Source: Betaproteobacteria bacterium (GTDB lineage: Bacteria; Pseudomonadota; Gammaproteobacteria; Burkholderiales; Burkholderiaceae_C). From it: a stretch of DNA of 40,925 nucleotides. Below the pieces are notes generated by a model. The model saw only the letters and a program-made list of their open reading frames with translations, made no database searches and had not been told where the DNA came from. Shown here piece after piece: positions 1 through 8,792 of this stretch (positions are counted from its first letter, which is position 1; the number at the start of each line of letters is the position of its first letter). The translations under genes and the position numbers were made by a program. The stretch spans positions 1 to 40,925 of the forward strand of contig JAHECB010000006.1 in assembly GCA_024641925.1 (NCBI GenBank), given 5' to 3'.

Positions 1-32
1 TGCGTGCGAAGGTCAGCAAAAGGGAGGAACAG

Positions 33-1826
33 ATGCTCAGTGTTTATCGGTCTTCATGGTGCCGGGTGGTGTGGATTGCATCGCTGCTGGTCGGCTGTGG
101 CGGCGGCGGCGGCGGTGTCGTTAGTGATCCCTTGGTGCGTGATCCGCTGCCTGTATTGGTGCAGGACATCCTGCCCACCGGCGAGCGGCTGGACTTGCGT
201 GATCGCCAATACTTTCCAGTGGCCCAGGCCGGCGACATCTGGATCTATGACGTGGTGCGCAACAACAGCACCAGCCCCCGAGGTGCAAGCTTGGCGGTGA
301 CGTCTGCCAGCGGCAATGATGCCTGGCTGACCGAGACCGTTCTGGGCGAAGCCACCAACGTGCATTTGCGCCGCACCGCGGCGGGCATCGTCTCGGTCGC
401 CACGCTGGATGGCTCGGCACCCGCGGCGGTGGTTGCATTCGTGGGCGATCTGCTGGAATTCCCCGAGCCCTTTTACGCTGTGGGTGCGGAACGCCGGATC
501 ATCCGACAGGGTTCCTGGGGCGAGGATCTGGATGGCGACAGCCGCGCCGAGAGCTTTCGGCTGGAGATCACGCAGGTGCTGGTCGGCTTCGAGACGGTCG
601 CGTTGCCGCGGGGCAGCGCCGAGGCGGCGCATTTCCGGTCGACGGTGCGGCTCACCATCACGCCGTCTCTGGTTGCCAATGCAGCCGTCATGGCCGTGAC
701 CACCGAGGACAGCTGGTGGGCACCGGGTATCGGGCGCGTGCGCTCCGACACGACGGCGGTCGACGTTGCCGGCCAGGAACTCATGCCGGCCACATCGCTG
801 CGCATCGTGGAGGCCACGCTGGGCGGCGTGCTTCAGTTTCAGGCACAGCCGGACGGCACGGTCATGAAGCTGCAGATGGTCACGGGCGGCCTGGTCTTTG
901 ATCGCAGCCGCGGCGTTTATTACGCCTCGGTGCCCGCAGCGTCCCCCAGCCAAGGCAACAGCATCGCCACGATCGACGCGTCCACCGGTGAGGTGCGGTA
1001 TTCGGCAGCGGTCGGCTCCAATCCTGCCGCCCTGGCCGTGTCCGCAGATGGTGCGGCGCTGTACGTCGGGCTTGATGGCAGCGGCGAAGTGCTGCGCCTG
1101 GCTTTGCCGTCGATGCAGGAGGTCTCGCGCACACGGCTGCCGGCACCCGCGTTCTGGGGGCAGTTTCTGACCGAAACGCTTGCTGTGTCGCCGCTGGATG
1201 CCGGCGTCGTGGCGGTGTCGATGCGCCGCGTGGGCTCGTCGCCTCGGCATGGCGGCGTGGCACTCATCCGAGACGGTGTGCTCCAGCCGCAGATGACACA
1301 AGACCACACCGGCAGCAACCTGATCGCCTTTGCCGCAGATGGCCAGTGGCTGTTCGGCTACAACAACGAGACCACCGAGTTCGGCTTGCGCCGCATCGAG
1401 GTGCTGGCCGACGGTCTGGCAGAGCGCACGGTGGTGGCCACGAATGGCACATTCGACATCCGGTCGCTGGACGTGTCGGCCTTCGGGCCGGTGTTGGGTG
1501 ATGCGCAGTACCGCGGCAGCGACCTGGCGCTGCTGGGCCGTGCGAATGCGCCGGGCCGCGGGTGCAAGGTGCCCCTGGCAGCCCAGCGGCTGGTGTGTCT
1601 GCAGGAATCGCCGAACAGTGGTGCCACCGCCGGGCATCTGATGGTGGTTGATGGCCTGAGCTTTGTCACGCTGGCCACACCGGCCTATGTGCAGAGCGGT
1701 GTACCCAACAGCGCCATCGAGATCGTGCCGGGCCCGGCCGGGCAGGCGGCATTGCGCATCGGCGCGACCTATGTCACTCAGCCGGCGCAAGAGGTCTGGT
1801 TGTTCAACAGCCCCTTGTTGCCCTGA
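33..1826 (+). CDS. Putative outer lipoprotein of unknown function
   Basis: A 597-residue protein with a lipoprotein signal peptide. A short hydrophobic stretch (WIASLLVGC) ends in a lipobox whose Cys is residue 22, followed by a run of Gly typical of lipoprotein linkers. The start ATG has a good ribosome site (AGGGAGGA) a few bases upstream. The N-terminal half is rich in beta-type sequence. The C-terminal half (about residues 290-590) has recurring motifs such as TIDASTGEVRYSAAVGSNPAALAV in part, which resemble YVTN/beta-propeller surface proteins. I do not recognise a specific family. It converges on the ATPase subunit D gene with only about 50 bp between them, so it is not part of that operon. 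A cell-surface or periplasmic binding role is only a guess. Confidence 0.8.
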   Translation: MLSVYRSSWCRVVWIASLLVGCGGGGGGVVSDPLVRDPLPVLVQDILPTGERLDLRDRQYFPVAQAGDIWIYDVVRNNSTSPRGASLAVTSASGNDAWLTETVLGEATNVHLRRTAAGIVSVATLDGSAPAAVVAFVGDLLEFPEPFYAVGAERRIIRQGSWGEDLDGDSRAESFRLEITQVLVGFETVALPRGSAEAAHFRSTVRLTITPSLVANAAVMAVTTEDSWWAPGIGRVRSDTTAVDVAGQELMPATSLRIVEATLGGVLQFQAQPDGTVMKLQMVTGGLVFDRSRGVYYASVPAASPSQGNSIATIDASTGEVRYSAAVGSNPAALAVSADGAALYVGLDGSGEVLRLALPSMQEVSRTRLPAPAFWGQFLTETLAVSPLDAGVVAVSMRRVGSSPRHGGVALIRDGVLQPQMTQDHTGSNLIAFAADGQWLFGYNNETTEFGLRRIEVLADGLAERTVVATNGTFDIRSLDVSAFGPVLGDAQYRGSDLALLGRANAPGRGCKVPLAAQRLVCLQESPNSGATAGHLMVVDGLSFVTLATPAYVQSGVPNSAIEIVPGPAGQAALRIGATYVTQPAQEVWLFNSPLLP

Positions 1827-1877
1827 TCAGCCCGTGCTCGGTCGACGACGGTTTCGAGGCGGGTACCGGCCGGTGAA

Positions 1878-2486
1878 TCAACGCTGCCGGCCGGCCAGCC
1901 GGATGCGCACGCCTTCCTCCTGGTCGGCCAGTTCGAGGTGTTCGTTGATATGCCGCAGGGCGGTTTCGATTTCCGGCAGCAGCACGTTCTCCAGCGCGCG
2001 GGCCCGCCGCTCGGTTCGCTTGTAATCGGCGCCCAAGCGTTCGAGGTTGCCGCTCAAGGCGGCCAGCTGCAGCACGGGGTCCAGCAGGTCGGCGAAGGCC
2101 AGTAGACAGGCCCGCGCTTGCGGCGAAGCGTCGATGGCGTCGTCGCTGGCGAGGGCCGCTGGCGGCTCGAGGCCGGTGGCCAGTTGCGGCACGCCCATGA
2201 ACAGGCTGCGCACGGGCTGCAGCAGCGCTGGTGTGGCCTGCGTCGGCGGATAGGCCTGCAAGCCTTCGAGCCCGTGCCGCTGCAATGCGCGGCGCAGCGC
2301 GGCCTGGGCGGCCTGCTGCCGATCGCGCAGGCGCGCCTCGGTGTCGCGGTACTGATCGAGCAGGCGCAGCATCTCGGCCGCGAGCACCATGCGCTTCTCG
2401 TCGAGAAACTGGTAGCCCTGGTTCATCAGCGCACGCTCGTCGGCGAGTGCCAACGCAGCGCTCTTGGTGACGGCCGTCTCAGCCAT
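1878..2486 (-). CDS. atpD/ntpD: V/A-type ATPase subunit D (central stalk)
   Basis: Central rotor-shaft subunit that couples rotation of the membrane ring to the A3B3 head on the cytoplasmic side. The 202-residue protein is predicted to be largely helical. It has an N-terminal coiled-coil segment (about 5-60, LMNQGYQFLDEKR, matching the family's KLLKDKRDEL pattern) and a second long helix at about 150-190 (LGADYKRTERRARALENVLLP, the family's C-terminal signature). It is the last gene of the ATPase operon. Its ATG overlaps the end of subunit B by 8 bp, which suggests translational coupling. Length is normal for the family. Assignment rests on the signature and on its position after A and B. Confidence 0.93.
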   Translation of the reverse strand: MAETAVTKSAALALADERALMNQGYQFLDEKRMVLAAEMLRLLDQYRDTEARLRDRQQAAQAALRRALQRHGLEGLQAYPPTQATPALLQPVRSLFMGVPQLATGLEPPAALASDDAIDASPQARACLLAFADLLDPVLQLAALSGNLERLGADYKRTERRARALENVLLPEIETALRHINEHLELADQEEGVRIRLAGRQR

Positions 2487-3894
2487 CTTGCGGCGTCTGC
2501 GTTTCGGCCGCGGCGTCGATGTGTCGCGCGATCTGCGCGTCGGACAGCCGTGTCAATTCGTGCGCCGGCAGCGTCCGCAACAGGCGCCAGGCAATGGCCA
2601 TGCTCTCGTCGAGCTGGCGTGGACCGTTCTGCGCGACGAGTTCCTGCTCGAAACCTTCGGCGAAGGCCAGGTGGTTGCGATCGACCTCGGTCAAGCCGTC
2701 CTGGCCCACCACGCTGGCCAGCACCCGGACACGCGTCGATCGTGCATAAGACGCGAACAGCTGGTGCGCCAATGCCGGATGGTCGGCCTCCGTGAAGCCT
2801 TCGCCCGTGCCCTGGTCGAACAATCGCGACAGGCTGGGCAGCACGTTGATCGGCGGGTAGATGCCGCGGTGGTCCAGCGCGTGGTCGAGCACGATCTGGC
2901 CTTCGGTGATGTAGCCGGTCAGGTCGGGGATCGGGTGGCTGATATCGTCGGCCGGCATGGTCAGGATCGGCAGTTGCGTCACCGTGCCGCGTGAGCCCTG
3001 TGCCGAGCCGGCACGTTCGTAGATCGTCGCCAGGTCGGAGTACATGTAGCCGGGATAGCCCTTGCGGCTGGGGATCTCGCCGTGACTGGCCGATACCTCG
3101 CGCAGCGCCTCGCAGTAGTTCGTCATGTCGGTCATGATCACCAGCACATGCCGGCCTTCGTCGAAGGCCAGGTATTCGGCGGCGGTCAGCGCAACGCGTG
3201 GTGTCAGCAGCCGCTGCGGGCTGGAATCGCTGGCCAGGTTGAGGAACATCGCGGTGTGGCCGAGTGCGCCGGAATCCTCCATCGCGCGGCGGAAATTTTC
3301 GGCCGCGTCAAAAGGCAGGCCGATGCCGACGAAGACGATCGCGAACTCGCCGGCGGCCGCATCGCGCAGCCGCGCATGGCGCGCGATCTCGATCGCCAGC
3401 CGGTCGTGCGGCAGGCCGCCGGACGAGAAGATCGGCAGCTTTTGGCCGCGGATCAGGCTGTTCGTGAGGTCGATCGCCGAGATGCCGGTCTCGATGAAGT
3501 CGCGCGGCAGCGCACGCCGCGCCGGGTTCATCGCGCGTGCGTCGATGCGCCGCCATTCGACGGCCGCCACCGGTGGGCCGCCGTCGGTCGGCTGCCCCAT
3601 GCCGTTGAAGACGCGGCCCAGCAGTCCGGGGCCGACACCGAAGCGCTGCGGCTGGCCGCGAAAGCGCACCCGCAGGCCGGCCAGACTCAGGCCCTGCGTG
3701 CTTTCGAGGACCTCGATGATGATGGTCTGCTCGTCAAGCCCGGTGACACGGCCGACGCGTGGCTTCGGGTCGTCATCGAGCAGCACTTCGACCGCCTCGC
3801 CCAGGCCAACTTCGATATTGCGGCGCAGGAACAGCAGCGGCCCGTCGATGCGGGTGGCGGTGTTGTGCACGCTGAGTTCGGCCCACATCGTCAT
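2479..3894 (-). CDS. atpB/ntpB: V/A-type ATPase subunit B
   Basis: Non-catalytic nucleotide-site subunit of the A3B3 hexamer. The 471-residue protein has an N-terminal beta barrel (about 1-75), a RecA-like core with family motifs (IFSSGGLPHDRLA near 145, where the catalytic Walker A is degenerate as expected for B) and ALREVSASHGEIPSRKGYPGYMYSDLATIYERAG near 270-300 (read in part). It also has the downstream GSVTQ-like TVTQLPILTMPADDISHPIPDLTGYITEGQ segment in the expected place. The start is the ATG that overlaps the stop of subunit A as ATGA. Extending upstream to position 3960 would add 22 unrelated residues encoded within A. It sits between A and D, the usual A-B-D order. Confidence 0.95.
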   Translation of the reverse strand: MTMWAELSVHNTATRIDGPLLFLRRNIEVGLGEAVEVLLDDDPKPRVGRVTGLDEQTIIIEVLESTQGLSLAGLRVRFRGQPQRFGVGPGLLGRVFNGMGQPTDGGPPVAAVEWRRIDARAMNPARRALPRDFIETGISAIDLTNSLIRGQKLPIFSSGGLPHDRLAIEIARHARLRDAAAGEFAIVFVGIGLPFDAAENFRRAMEDSGALGHTAMFLNLASDSSPQRLLTPRVALTAAEYLAFDEGRHVLVIMTDMTNYCEALREVSASHGEIPSRKGYPGYMYSDLATIYERAGSAQGSRGTVTQLPILTMPADDISHPIPDLTGYITEGQIVLDHALDHRGIYPPINVLPSLSRLFDQGTGEGFTEADHPALAHQLFASYARSTRVRVLASVVGQDGLTEVDRNHLAFAEGFEQELVAQNGPRQLDESMAIAWRLLRTLPAHELTRLSDAQIARHIDAAAETQTPQDG

Positions 3895-5630
3895 GCACCC
3901 TCGACCGATTTTGCGGCCGGCGCGCCGAGGGCCGCGAACTCCCGTTCGAGCTGCGACCACAGCTCGGCAAAACGCGCGATCTCGCCTTCACCGATGTCCT
4001 CGCCCATGCGCTGCAGGCTTCGATGTACCGGCAGCGCAGCGATCTCGACCGGGCGGGCGCCGCGTGCCACCGCTTCGCGCGCGACCACGATGAATCGCAT
4101 CACCAGACGCAGCATCTCGCTTTGCCGTTCGGCCGAGCAATAGCGGTCGGTGACCGAAAATGCCGACTGGCGCAGCAGCGCCTCGTTGACGAGCTCGGCG
4201 GCCAGCAGCGTGAGCTGCTGCTCGGCGGGCAGCGCGTCCTTGCCGACGATGCGGGCCATGCGCTCGAGTTGCGCCTGCTCCTCGAGCAGGGCCAGCAGCT
4301 TCTCGCGCTGGCGCAGCCAGTTGTCGTTGCCATGGGCGGCCCACCAGGTCGCAAAACGAGCGGCATCGACGGCATACGATTGCAGCGGGTGAATCGCGGG
4401 GTAGAAACGCGCCTGTGCGCGCTCGCGGTCGAGGCCCCAGAAGCAGCCGACATACCGCTTGGTGTGGCTGGTGACGGGTTCCGAGAAGTCGCCGCCGGGC
4501 GGGCTGACGGCGCCGATGATGGTCAGCGAGCCTTCCGCGCCGCCCAGCGTCTTCACGCGCGCCGCGCGCTCGTAGAAGTCGGCCAACCGCGAACTCAGGT
4601 AGGCCGGGTAGCCGGCCTCGCCCGGCAACTCGCCCAGCCGGCCCGAGACCTCGCGCAGCGCCTCGGCCCAGCGGCTGGTCGAATCGGCCATCAGCGCAAC
4701 ATGCAGGCCCTGGTCGCGGAAGTATTCGGCCACCGTGACGGCGGTGTAGATGCTGGCCTCTCGTGCGGCCACCGGCATGTTCGACGCATTGGCGATGATC
4801 ACCGTGCGCTGCATCAGCGTGCCGCCGCTGCGCGGGTCGGTGAGTTGCGGGAACTCGTGCAAGACCTCGGCCATCTCATTGCCACGCTCGCCGCAGCCAA
4901 CGTAGACGATGATGTCCGCATGGCACCATTTGGCCAGGGTTTCCTGCAGCACCGTCTTGCCGGTGCCGAAGCCGCCCGGAATCGCCGCGCGGCCGCCGAG
5001 TGCCACCGGAAACAGTGTGTCGAGGATGCGTTGGCCGGTGATCAGGGGCTCGTCGGCAGCCAGCCGCTGCGCCACCGGGCGCGCACGGCGCACTGGCCAG
5101 CGATGGAACAGCGACACCCCATGCTCGTGGCCTTGGCTGTCGCGCACGACCGCAATGCGGGCATCGGCTTCGACCTCGCCGCGTTCGGCGATCTGCACGA
5201 TGTGGCCTTCGATGCCGGACGGCACCAGGCAGCGATTCGCCGGACCGGCATCTTCGACCTCGCCGAGCGCCTGCCCCGGGGAAACGTGATCGCCCGGACC
5301 AACGTGGGGCACAAACGCGAAACGCACGGGGCCGGCGGGTGTGGTCTCCTCGATGTCCAGCCGGCGCAGCAGGCCGTCGTAGATCTTGCCTGCCAGCCCC
5401 GGACCGAGCGTGATCGACAGCGGCTGCCCGGTGCCGAGCACCGGGTCCCCCGGCTTCAGGCCCGTCGTGTCTTCATAGACCTGGGCAACGAAGCGTTCGC
5501 CGTCGAGACGGATGATCTCTCCCGGCAGCCGGTCCGCGCCGACCTCGACCGCCTCGCCGATGTGGAACCGTCCCCGGGCCACGGCGTGCAGTACCGGCCC
5601 GCTGATCGATGCGATGCGTGCTTCACTCAT
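3891..5630 (-). CDS. atpA/ntpA: V/A-type ATPase catalytic subunit A
   Basis: Catalytic subunit that hydrolyses or makes ATP. The 579-residue protein has a beta-barrel start (SISGPVLHAVARG), the extra non-homologous bulge region specific to V/A-type A subunits (about 110-190), Walker A GGFGTGKT near residue 220, and the strongly conserved YVGCGERGNEMAEVL shortly after. The catalytic region DSTSRWAEALREVSGRLGELP is near 320. Length matches bacterial and archaeal A subunits and is clearly longer than F1-beta. The chosen ATG overlaps the end of subunit E by 8 bp. Upstream residues in the same frame lie inside E and are Arg/Cys-rich, so they are not coding. Confidence 0.97.
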   Translation of the reverse strand: MSEARIASISGPVLHAVARGRFHIGEAVEVGADRLPGEIIRLDGERFVAQVYEDTTGLKPGDPVLGTGQPLSITLGPGLAGKIYDGLLRRLDIEETTPAGPVRFAFVPHVGPGDHVSPGQALGEVEDAGPANRCLVPSGIEGHIVQIAERGEVEADARIAVVRDSQGHEHGVSLFHRWPVRRARPVAQRLAADEPLITGQRILDTLFPVALGGRAAIPGGFGTGKTVLQETLAKWCHADIIVYVGCGERGNEMAEVLHEFPQLTDPRSGGTLMQRTVIIANASNMPVAAREASIYTAVTVAEYFRDQGLHVALMADSTSRWAEALREVSGRLGELPGEAGYPAYLSSRLADFYERAARVKTLGGAEGSLTIIGAVSPPGGDFSEPVTSHTKRYVGCFWGLDRERAQARFYPAIHPLQSYAVDAARFATWWAAHGNDNWLRQREKLLALLEEQAQLERMARIVGKDALPAEQQLTLLAAELVNEALLRQSAFSVTDRYCSAERQSEMLRLVMRFIVVAREAVARGARPVEIAALPVHRSLQRMGEDIGEGEIARFAELWSQLEREFAALGAPAAKSVEGA

Positions 5631-6270
5631 GGCCTGGCGCCTTTTCCGCCTTCTGGGTGATCGCCGCCAGCAGCAGTGCCTGCACCGCCGGGCGGTCGGC
5701 CAGCAGCGCGGCTGGCGAGCTGTCAAGGCGCGCGCCGTCCACTTCGATGACCAGGCCGACGGCTGGCGCGCCGTCGGGCTTCAGCTCGGCCGCAGTGACG
5801 CCGCGCCGGGCCAAGGCCGCGCGCAAGGCCTGGACATCGTCAGCGGGCCATGTGGCGGGGTGGCGGATGATCCAGGGCCGGCTGCCGAAGCGCCTGGTTG
5901 CCAGGTCGACTTGGGCCGTTATCCAGGCTTGGCGGTGTGTGGTGTTGCCCCAGCGCCGGGCGATGGCTTCAGCGAGCGCTGGCCAGGTGTCATCCAGCAC
6001 CTGCAGGGCCAGCTCGGCCCGACGCCGCCCGCGTTGGGTTTCCTGTTCGGCGCTCAGTTGTGCGTGGCGGCGTTGACCGGTGGCGCGCATCTCGGCCACG
6101 GCGCGCTGCAACTGGCGACGCGCCTTTTCGCGAGCGCGCAGGCGGGCTGCTTCGCCTTCGCGGTGGGCGTCAGCCAGGATCGCGGCGCAGGTCGCATCGA
6201 CCTTGCCCGAGATGTCGTTGAGCAGCACGTCGGCTTGCGCCTGGGCTGCACGCTCGCCGTGCCGGTTCAT
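5623..6270 (-). CDS. atpE/ntpE: V/A-type ATPase subunit E (peripheral stalk)
   Basis: Peripheral-stalk subunit that, with the G-type subunit, holds the A3B3 head against rotation. The 215-residue protein has a long, charged, Ala/Arg-rich helical N-terminal half (about 1-105, coiled coil) and a mixed alpha/beta C-terminal half, the standard E layout. Sequence identity to well-known E proteins is low, so the call leans on the architecture, size and position directly before A. Its start overlaps the end of subunit F as ATGA, and its end overlaps A. Confidence 0.82.
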   Translation of the reverse strand: MNRHGERAAQAQADVLLNDISGKVDATCAAILADAHREGEAARLRAREKARRQLQRAVAEMRATGQRRHAQLSAEQETQRGRRRAELALQVLDDTWPALAEAIARRWGNTTHRQAWITAQVDLATRRFGSRPWIIRHPATWPADDVQALRAALARRGVTAAELKPDGAPAVGLVIEVDGARLDSSPAALLADRPAVQALLLAAITQKAEKAPGHE

Positions 6271-6566
6271 GATTCGATGCCCAGCACGGCACGCATCCTG
6301 CGTGCCAGGTCCGGGCCTGCATCGAGGTCGGTGATCGCCGGGATCACCACGACCAGTGGCCGCTCGCGCGCCAGCGCCCGGCGCAGCCGGTCGGGTTCGA
6401 TCTTCATGGCGCTGCCCTGCGTCAACACGACCAGTTGCGCGTGCTCGACAGCCTGCGCAAACGCCGCTTCCGTCGTGCCGCGGGCAGGCGTATGCGTCGA
6501 GACGCCGGCCAGTCGAAACCCGCAGCAGGTGGCTTCATCGCCAATGACGACGATCGGATGATTCAC
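6267..6566 (-). CDS. atpF/ntpG: V/A-type ATPase subunit F
   Basis: Small soluble rotor subunit that binds subunit D. At 99 residues it has the normal size. It starts with VVIGDEATCCGFRLAGV, matching the family's opening IGDxxTxxGFRLAG, and continues with VLTQGSAMKIEPDRLRRAL and PLVVVIPAITD, which fit the Rossmann-like fold of F. The start is a GTG (9-residue-upstream alternatives do not exist), one base after the stop of the K gene. The two Cys at positions 14-15 are unusual but not informative by themselves. Confidence 0.9.
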   Translation of the reverse strand: MNHPIVVIGDEATCCGFRLAGVSTHTPARGTTEAAFAQAVEHAQLVVLTQGSAMKIEPDRLRRALARERPLVVVIPAITDLDAGPDLARRMRAVLGIES

Positions 6567-6567
6567 G

Positions 6568-6927
6568 TCAGGTCCGGTTGAGGATCAGGATGGCGACGAT
6601 CAGGCCATAGATCGCGATGCCCTCGGCCAGCCCGACCAGGATCAGCACGCGACCCAGCAGTTCGGGTTTCTCGGCCAGCGCCCCGACTGCCGCACTGCCG
6701 ACCACGGCCACCGCATAGCCGGCTGCGAGCGTGCTCAGGCCCGCGGCCAGGGCTGCGGAAATGAAGGCCCAGCGCAGCACGTCGGGATCGGTGGCAGCCG
6801 CCGCCGCAGCGGCCTGGGCATGCGCCGGCATGGTGCTGATCAGGAACAGCGCCGCCGCGGCGACGAGCAGCGCCACCAGCAGCAGGATCAGGGGGGCCGC
6901 TTTGCGGCCGGCAGGGATGGCTTTCAT
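6568..6927 (-). CDS. atpK/ntpK: V/A-type ATPase membrane rotor subunit K (c subunit)
   Basis: Proteolipid that forms the ion-carrying rotor ring. The 119-residue protein has an N-terminal hydrophobic segment ending in an AHAQA-like signal-peptidase site (about 15-40), a poly-Ala linker, then one two-helix hairpin (about 52-117). The Gly/Ala-rich first helix has GALAEKPELLGR in the loop. The second helix contains the ion-binding Glu in GLAEGIAIYGLIVAILIL. The Thermus L subunit has the same signal-plus-hairpin layout. The PETQ-type pattern seen in several sodium rings is not present, so proton use seems more likely, but this is inference. ATG overlaps the stop of subunit I (ATGA). Confidence 0.93.
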   Translation of the reverse strand: MKAIPAGRKAAPLILLLVALLVAAAALFLISTMPAHAQAAAAAAATDPDVLRWAFISAALAAGLSTLAAGYAVAVVGSAAVGALAEKPELLGRVLILVGLAEGIAIYGLIVAILILNRT

Positions 6928-8792
6928 GGGACTTGGGACTCCGGGTTGGTCAGGGTGTGGCCGACAGGCATGGGCAGGGGCCGGAATACCCGACCGCTGC
7001 CTTGCAGGAAACGCACGAAGAACTCGAACAACAACAGCCGCGTGGTCTGGATACCGACCACCAGGCCTTCGAGGAGCAGGATCAGGGCGTTGCCCAACAG
7101 CAGCACGATCCAGTAGCCGACACCCCCGGCGGCCTCGGCGACGCCCGTCACCGCCGTCGACAGTCCGGCGTGGGCGAGCGCGAAGGCGCCGACACGCGCG
7201 AACGACACGGTATTGACCAGCAGTTGCAGCGCCAGTTCAGCAAACTTGGCGACGCCGCTGCCCAGCGCCGACAGCCGGCTGGCCGCTCCAGGCGTCGCGG
7301 CGAACATCGAGCCGAGCATGAACCACCCGGCGCCGACGGCCGCGAGCCACAACATCTCAGGCCAGGCCAGGGCCGCCAGCAGCGACACATAGGCCAGCAC
7401 CAGACCCGCGTCGCGCTGCCACCAAGGCCGCGCTGCCAGCTGCCAATGCGTCTGCAGTGCGTTCAGCACCAGTCCGCAAAGAAGGATGACGGCGCCCAGC
7501 CCGACGCTGGCGACGAGCAGTGTCATCGGCTGGTCGAGCGGGTGCAACCACAGGGCCGGGATCAGATCCTCGCGCGCGAACACGGTCCCGAACAACAGGC
7601 CGAAGACCATCGCCATCGCACCACCCGGGATGAGCAGGACCAGCATCGGCGCGCGACGGCGCAGCAGCCAGCCCGCGACGCACAACACGGCGCCCTGGCC
7701 GAGATCGCCGAACATGAATCCGAACAGCAGCGGCGCAAAGAGGGCCACCACCAGGCTCGGGTCGGCTTCGTCGCTGCCGGGCTGGCCAAGCATGCGAGCA
7801 AAGGGCTCGAAGGCGCGGATCCAGGGCGGATTGACCAGCACCGCTGGCGGCACCGCAAGGGGTGGCGGCGCAGGGAAATCGACCACGCAGCGCAGGCCCT
7901 GTTGTTCCAGCGGCGCGCAGAAAGCCGTCTCGTCGGCAGCGGTTGTCCAGCCTGTGACCCAGACCAGGTGTTCGCCCGCCGCCAGGTCAGCGCCGTGGCG
8001 CATCAGCCACGTGACAACCCCGATGTCGGACAAGGCGTCGGCGACGGCGTGTTGTTTGTTCAGCGCCTGCAGGTCTTGTGTGAGCTCGTCGCCGCGTGCC
8101 GACAGCTGCTGGCGCTGCGTCTGCACCTGCTCTGCCGCCTGTGCGAGGCTGCCGCTCAGGCCGGCCGGCCAGACGATGCGCCGGGCCCCGAGCGTCTGCA
8201 GCGTGGTGTCGGCCAAGGCGATGTCATCCGCCCGCCCGACGAGTAGCAGGAATGCCTTGCCGGTGGCCGCGTCTGGATCGGCCATCACGCGCTGCAGCAA
8301 ACCGGCCGGCAGCGCTGCCGCGGCCGGCGTCTTGTCGGTCAGCGCGTACAGCCGCATTTCGATCATGAAGCGACCGGCTGCGGCGAGCAGGCGGGGCTCC
8401 GGCAACTGATCCGCGCCCACCGCCAACAGCTTTGCCAGGTCGGCCAGATCCTGCGCCTGCCGAATGCTGCATTCGTGCTCGGCGATCACCGGCTCGGCGC
8501 CGTGGCGCCAGGCTTCGAGACGGGCCAGGCTTGCGGCCAGCGTGGCCCCAGGGTCGGCAACGCGCGGGGTCACCCGGTGGCGCGGTGCTGGCCAGTGGCT
8601 GCGAAAGGTCTTGTCGAGTTCACCAAAGCGTTCCAGCAACTGCTCGGCACCCTCGATGAACAGCGGCGCGGCGCGCCGCTCATGGGTCTGCAGTTCAACC
8701 GCGCCCGTGCGCGCCAGCGCATGCAGCAGGGGGGTGAGTTCGTCACGCGAGCCGGCGAGTTCGAACCATCGGCAGGGCTGTGCGCGAAACAT
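6924..8792 (-). CDS. atpI/ntpI: V/A-type ATPase subunit I (membrane stator, a-type)
   Basis: Membrane stator that provides the ion half-channels against the K ring. The 622-residue protein has a soluble N-terminal arm (about 1-330) with coiled-coil stretches and a C-terminal membrane half with about seven to eight helices. The signatures FGFMFGDLGQGAVL (near 360) and SFARVGAFALAHAGLS (near 530) match the family; the Arg in SFARVGA is the expected channel arginine. The start overlaps the stop of subunit C by one base (TGATG), and the end overlaps K by 4 bp. Size is typical of the family. Confidence 0.95.
   Translation of the reverse strand: MFRAQPCRWFELAGSRDELTPLLHALARTGAVELQTHERRAAPLFIEGAEQLLERFGELDKTFRSHWPAPRHRVTPRVADPGATLAASLARLEAWRHGAEPVIAEHECSIRQAQDLADLAKLLAVGADQLPEPRLLAAAGRFMIEMRLYALTDKTPAAAALPAGLLQRVMADPDAATGKAFLLLVGRADDIALADTTLQTLGARRIVWPAGLSGSLAQAAEQVQTQRQQLSARGDELTQDLQALNKQHAVADALSDIGVVTWLMRHGADLAAGEHLVWVTGWTTAADETAFCAPLEQQGLRCVVDFPAPPPLAVPPAVLVNPPWIRAFEPFARMLGQPGSDEADPSLVVALFAPLLFGFMFGDLGQGAVLCVAGWLLRRRAPMLVLLIPGGAMAMVFGLLFGTVFAREDLIPALWLHPLDQPMTLLVASVGLGAVILLCGLVLNALQTHWQLAARPWWQRDAGLVLAYVSLLAALAWPEMLWLAAVGAGWFMLGSMFAATPGAASRLSALGSGVAKFAELALQLLVNTVSFARVGAFALAHAGLSTAVTGVAEAAGGVGYWIVLLLGNALILLLEGLVVGIQTTRLLLFEFFVRFLQGSGRVFRPLPMPVGHTLTNPESQVP

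Noticed and set aside
54-1790. 578-codon open frame antisense to the lipoprotein gene
   Set aside because: High GC gives long shadow frames; the composition is His/Arg/Gln-rich with no domains, and the sense protein has a signal peptide and ribosome site.
4023-5660. 545-codon open frame on the plus strand opposite ATPase subunits A and E
   Set aside because: It is a mirror of the catalytic subunit gene, with no recognisable motif and no ribosome site.
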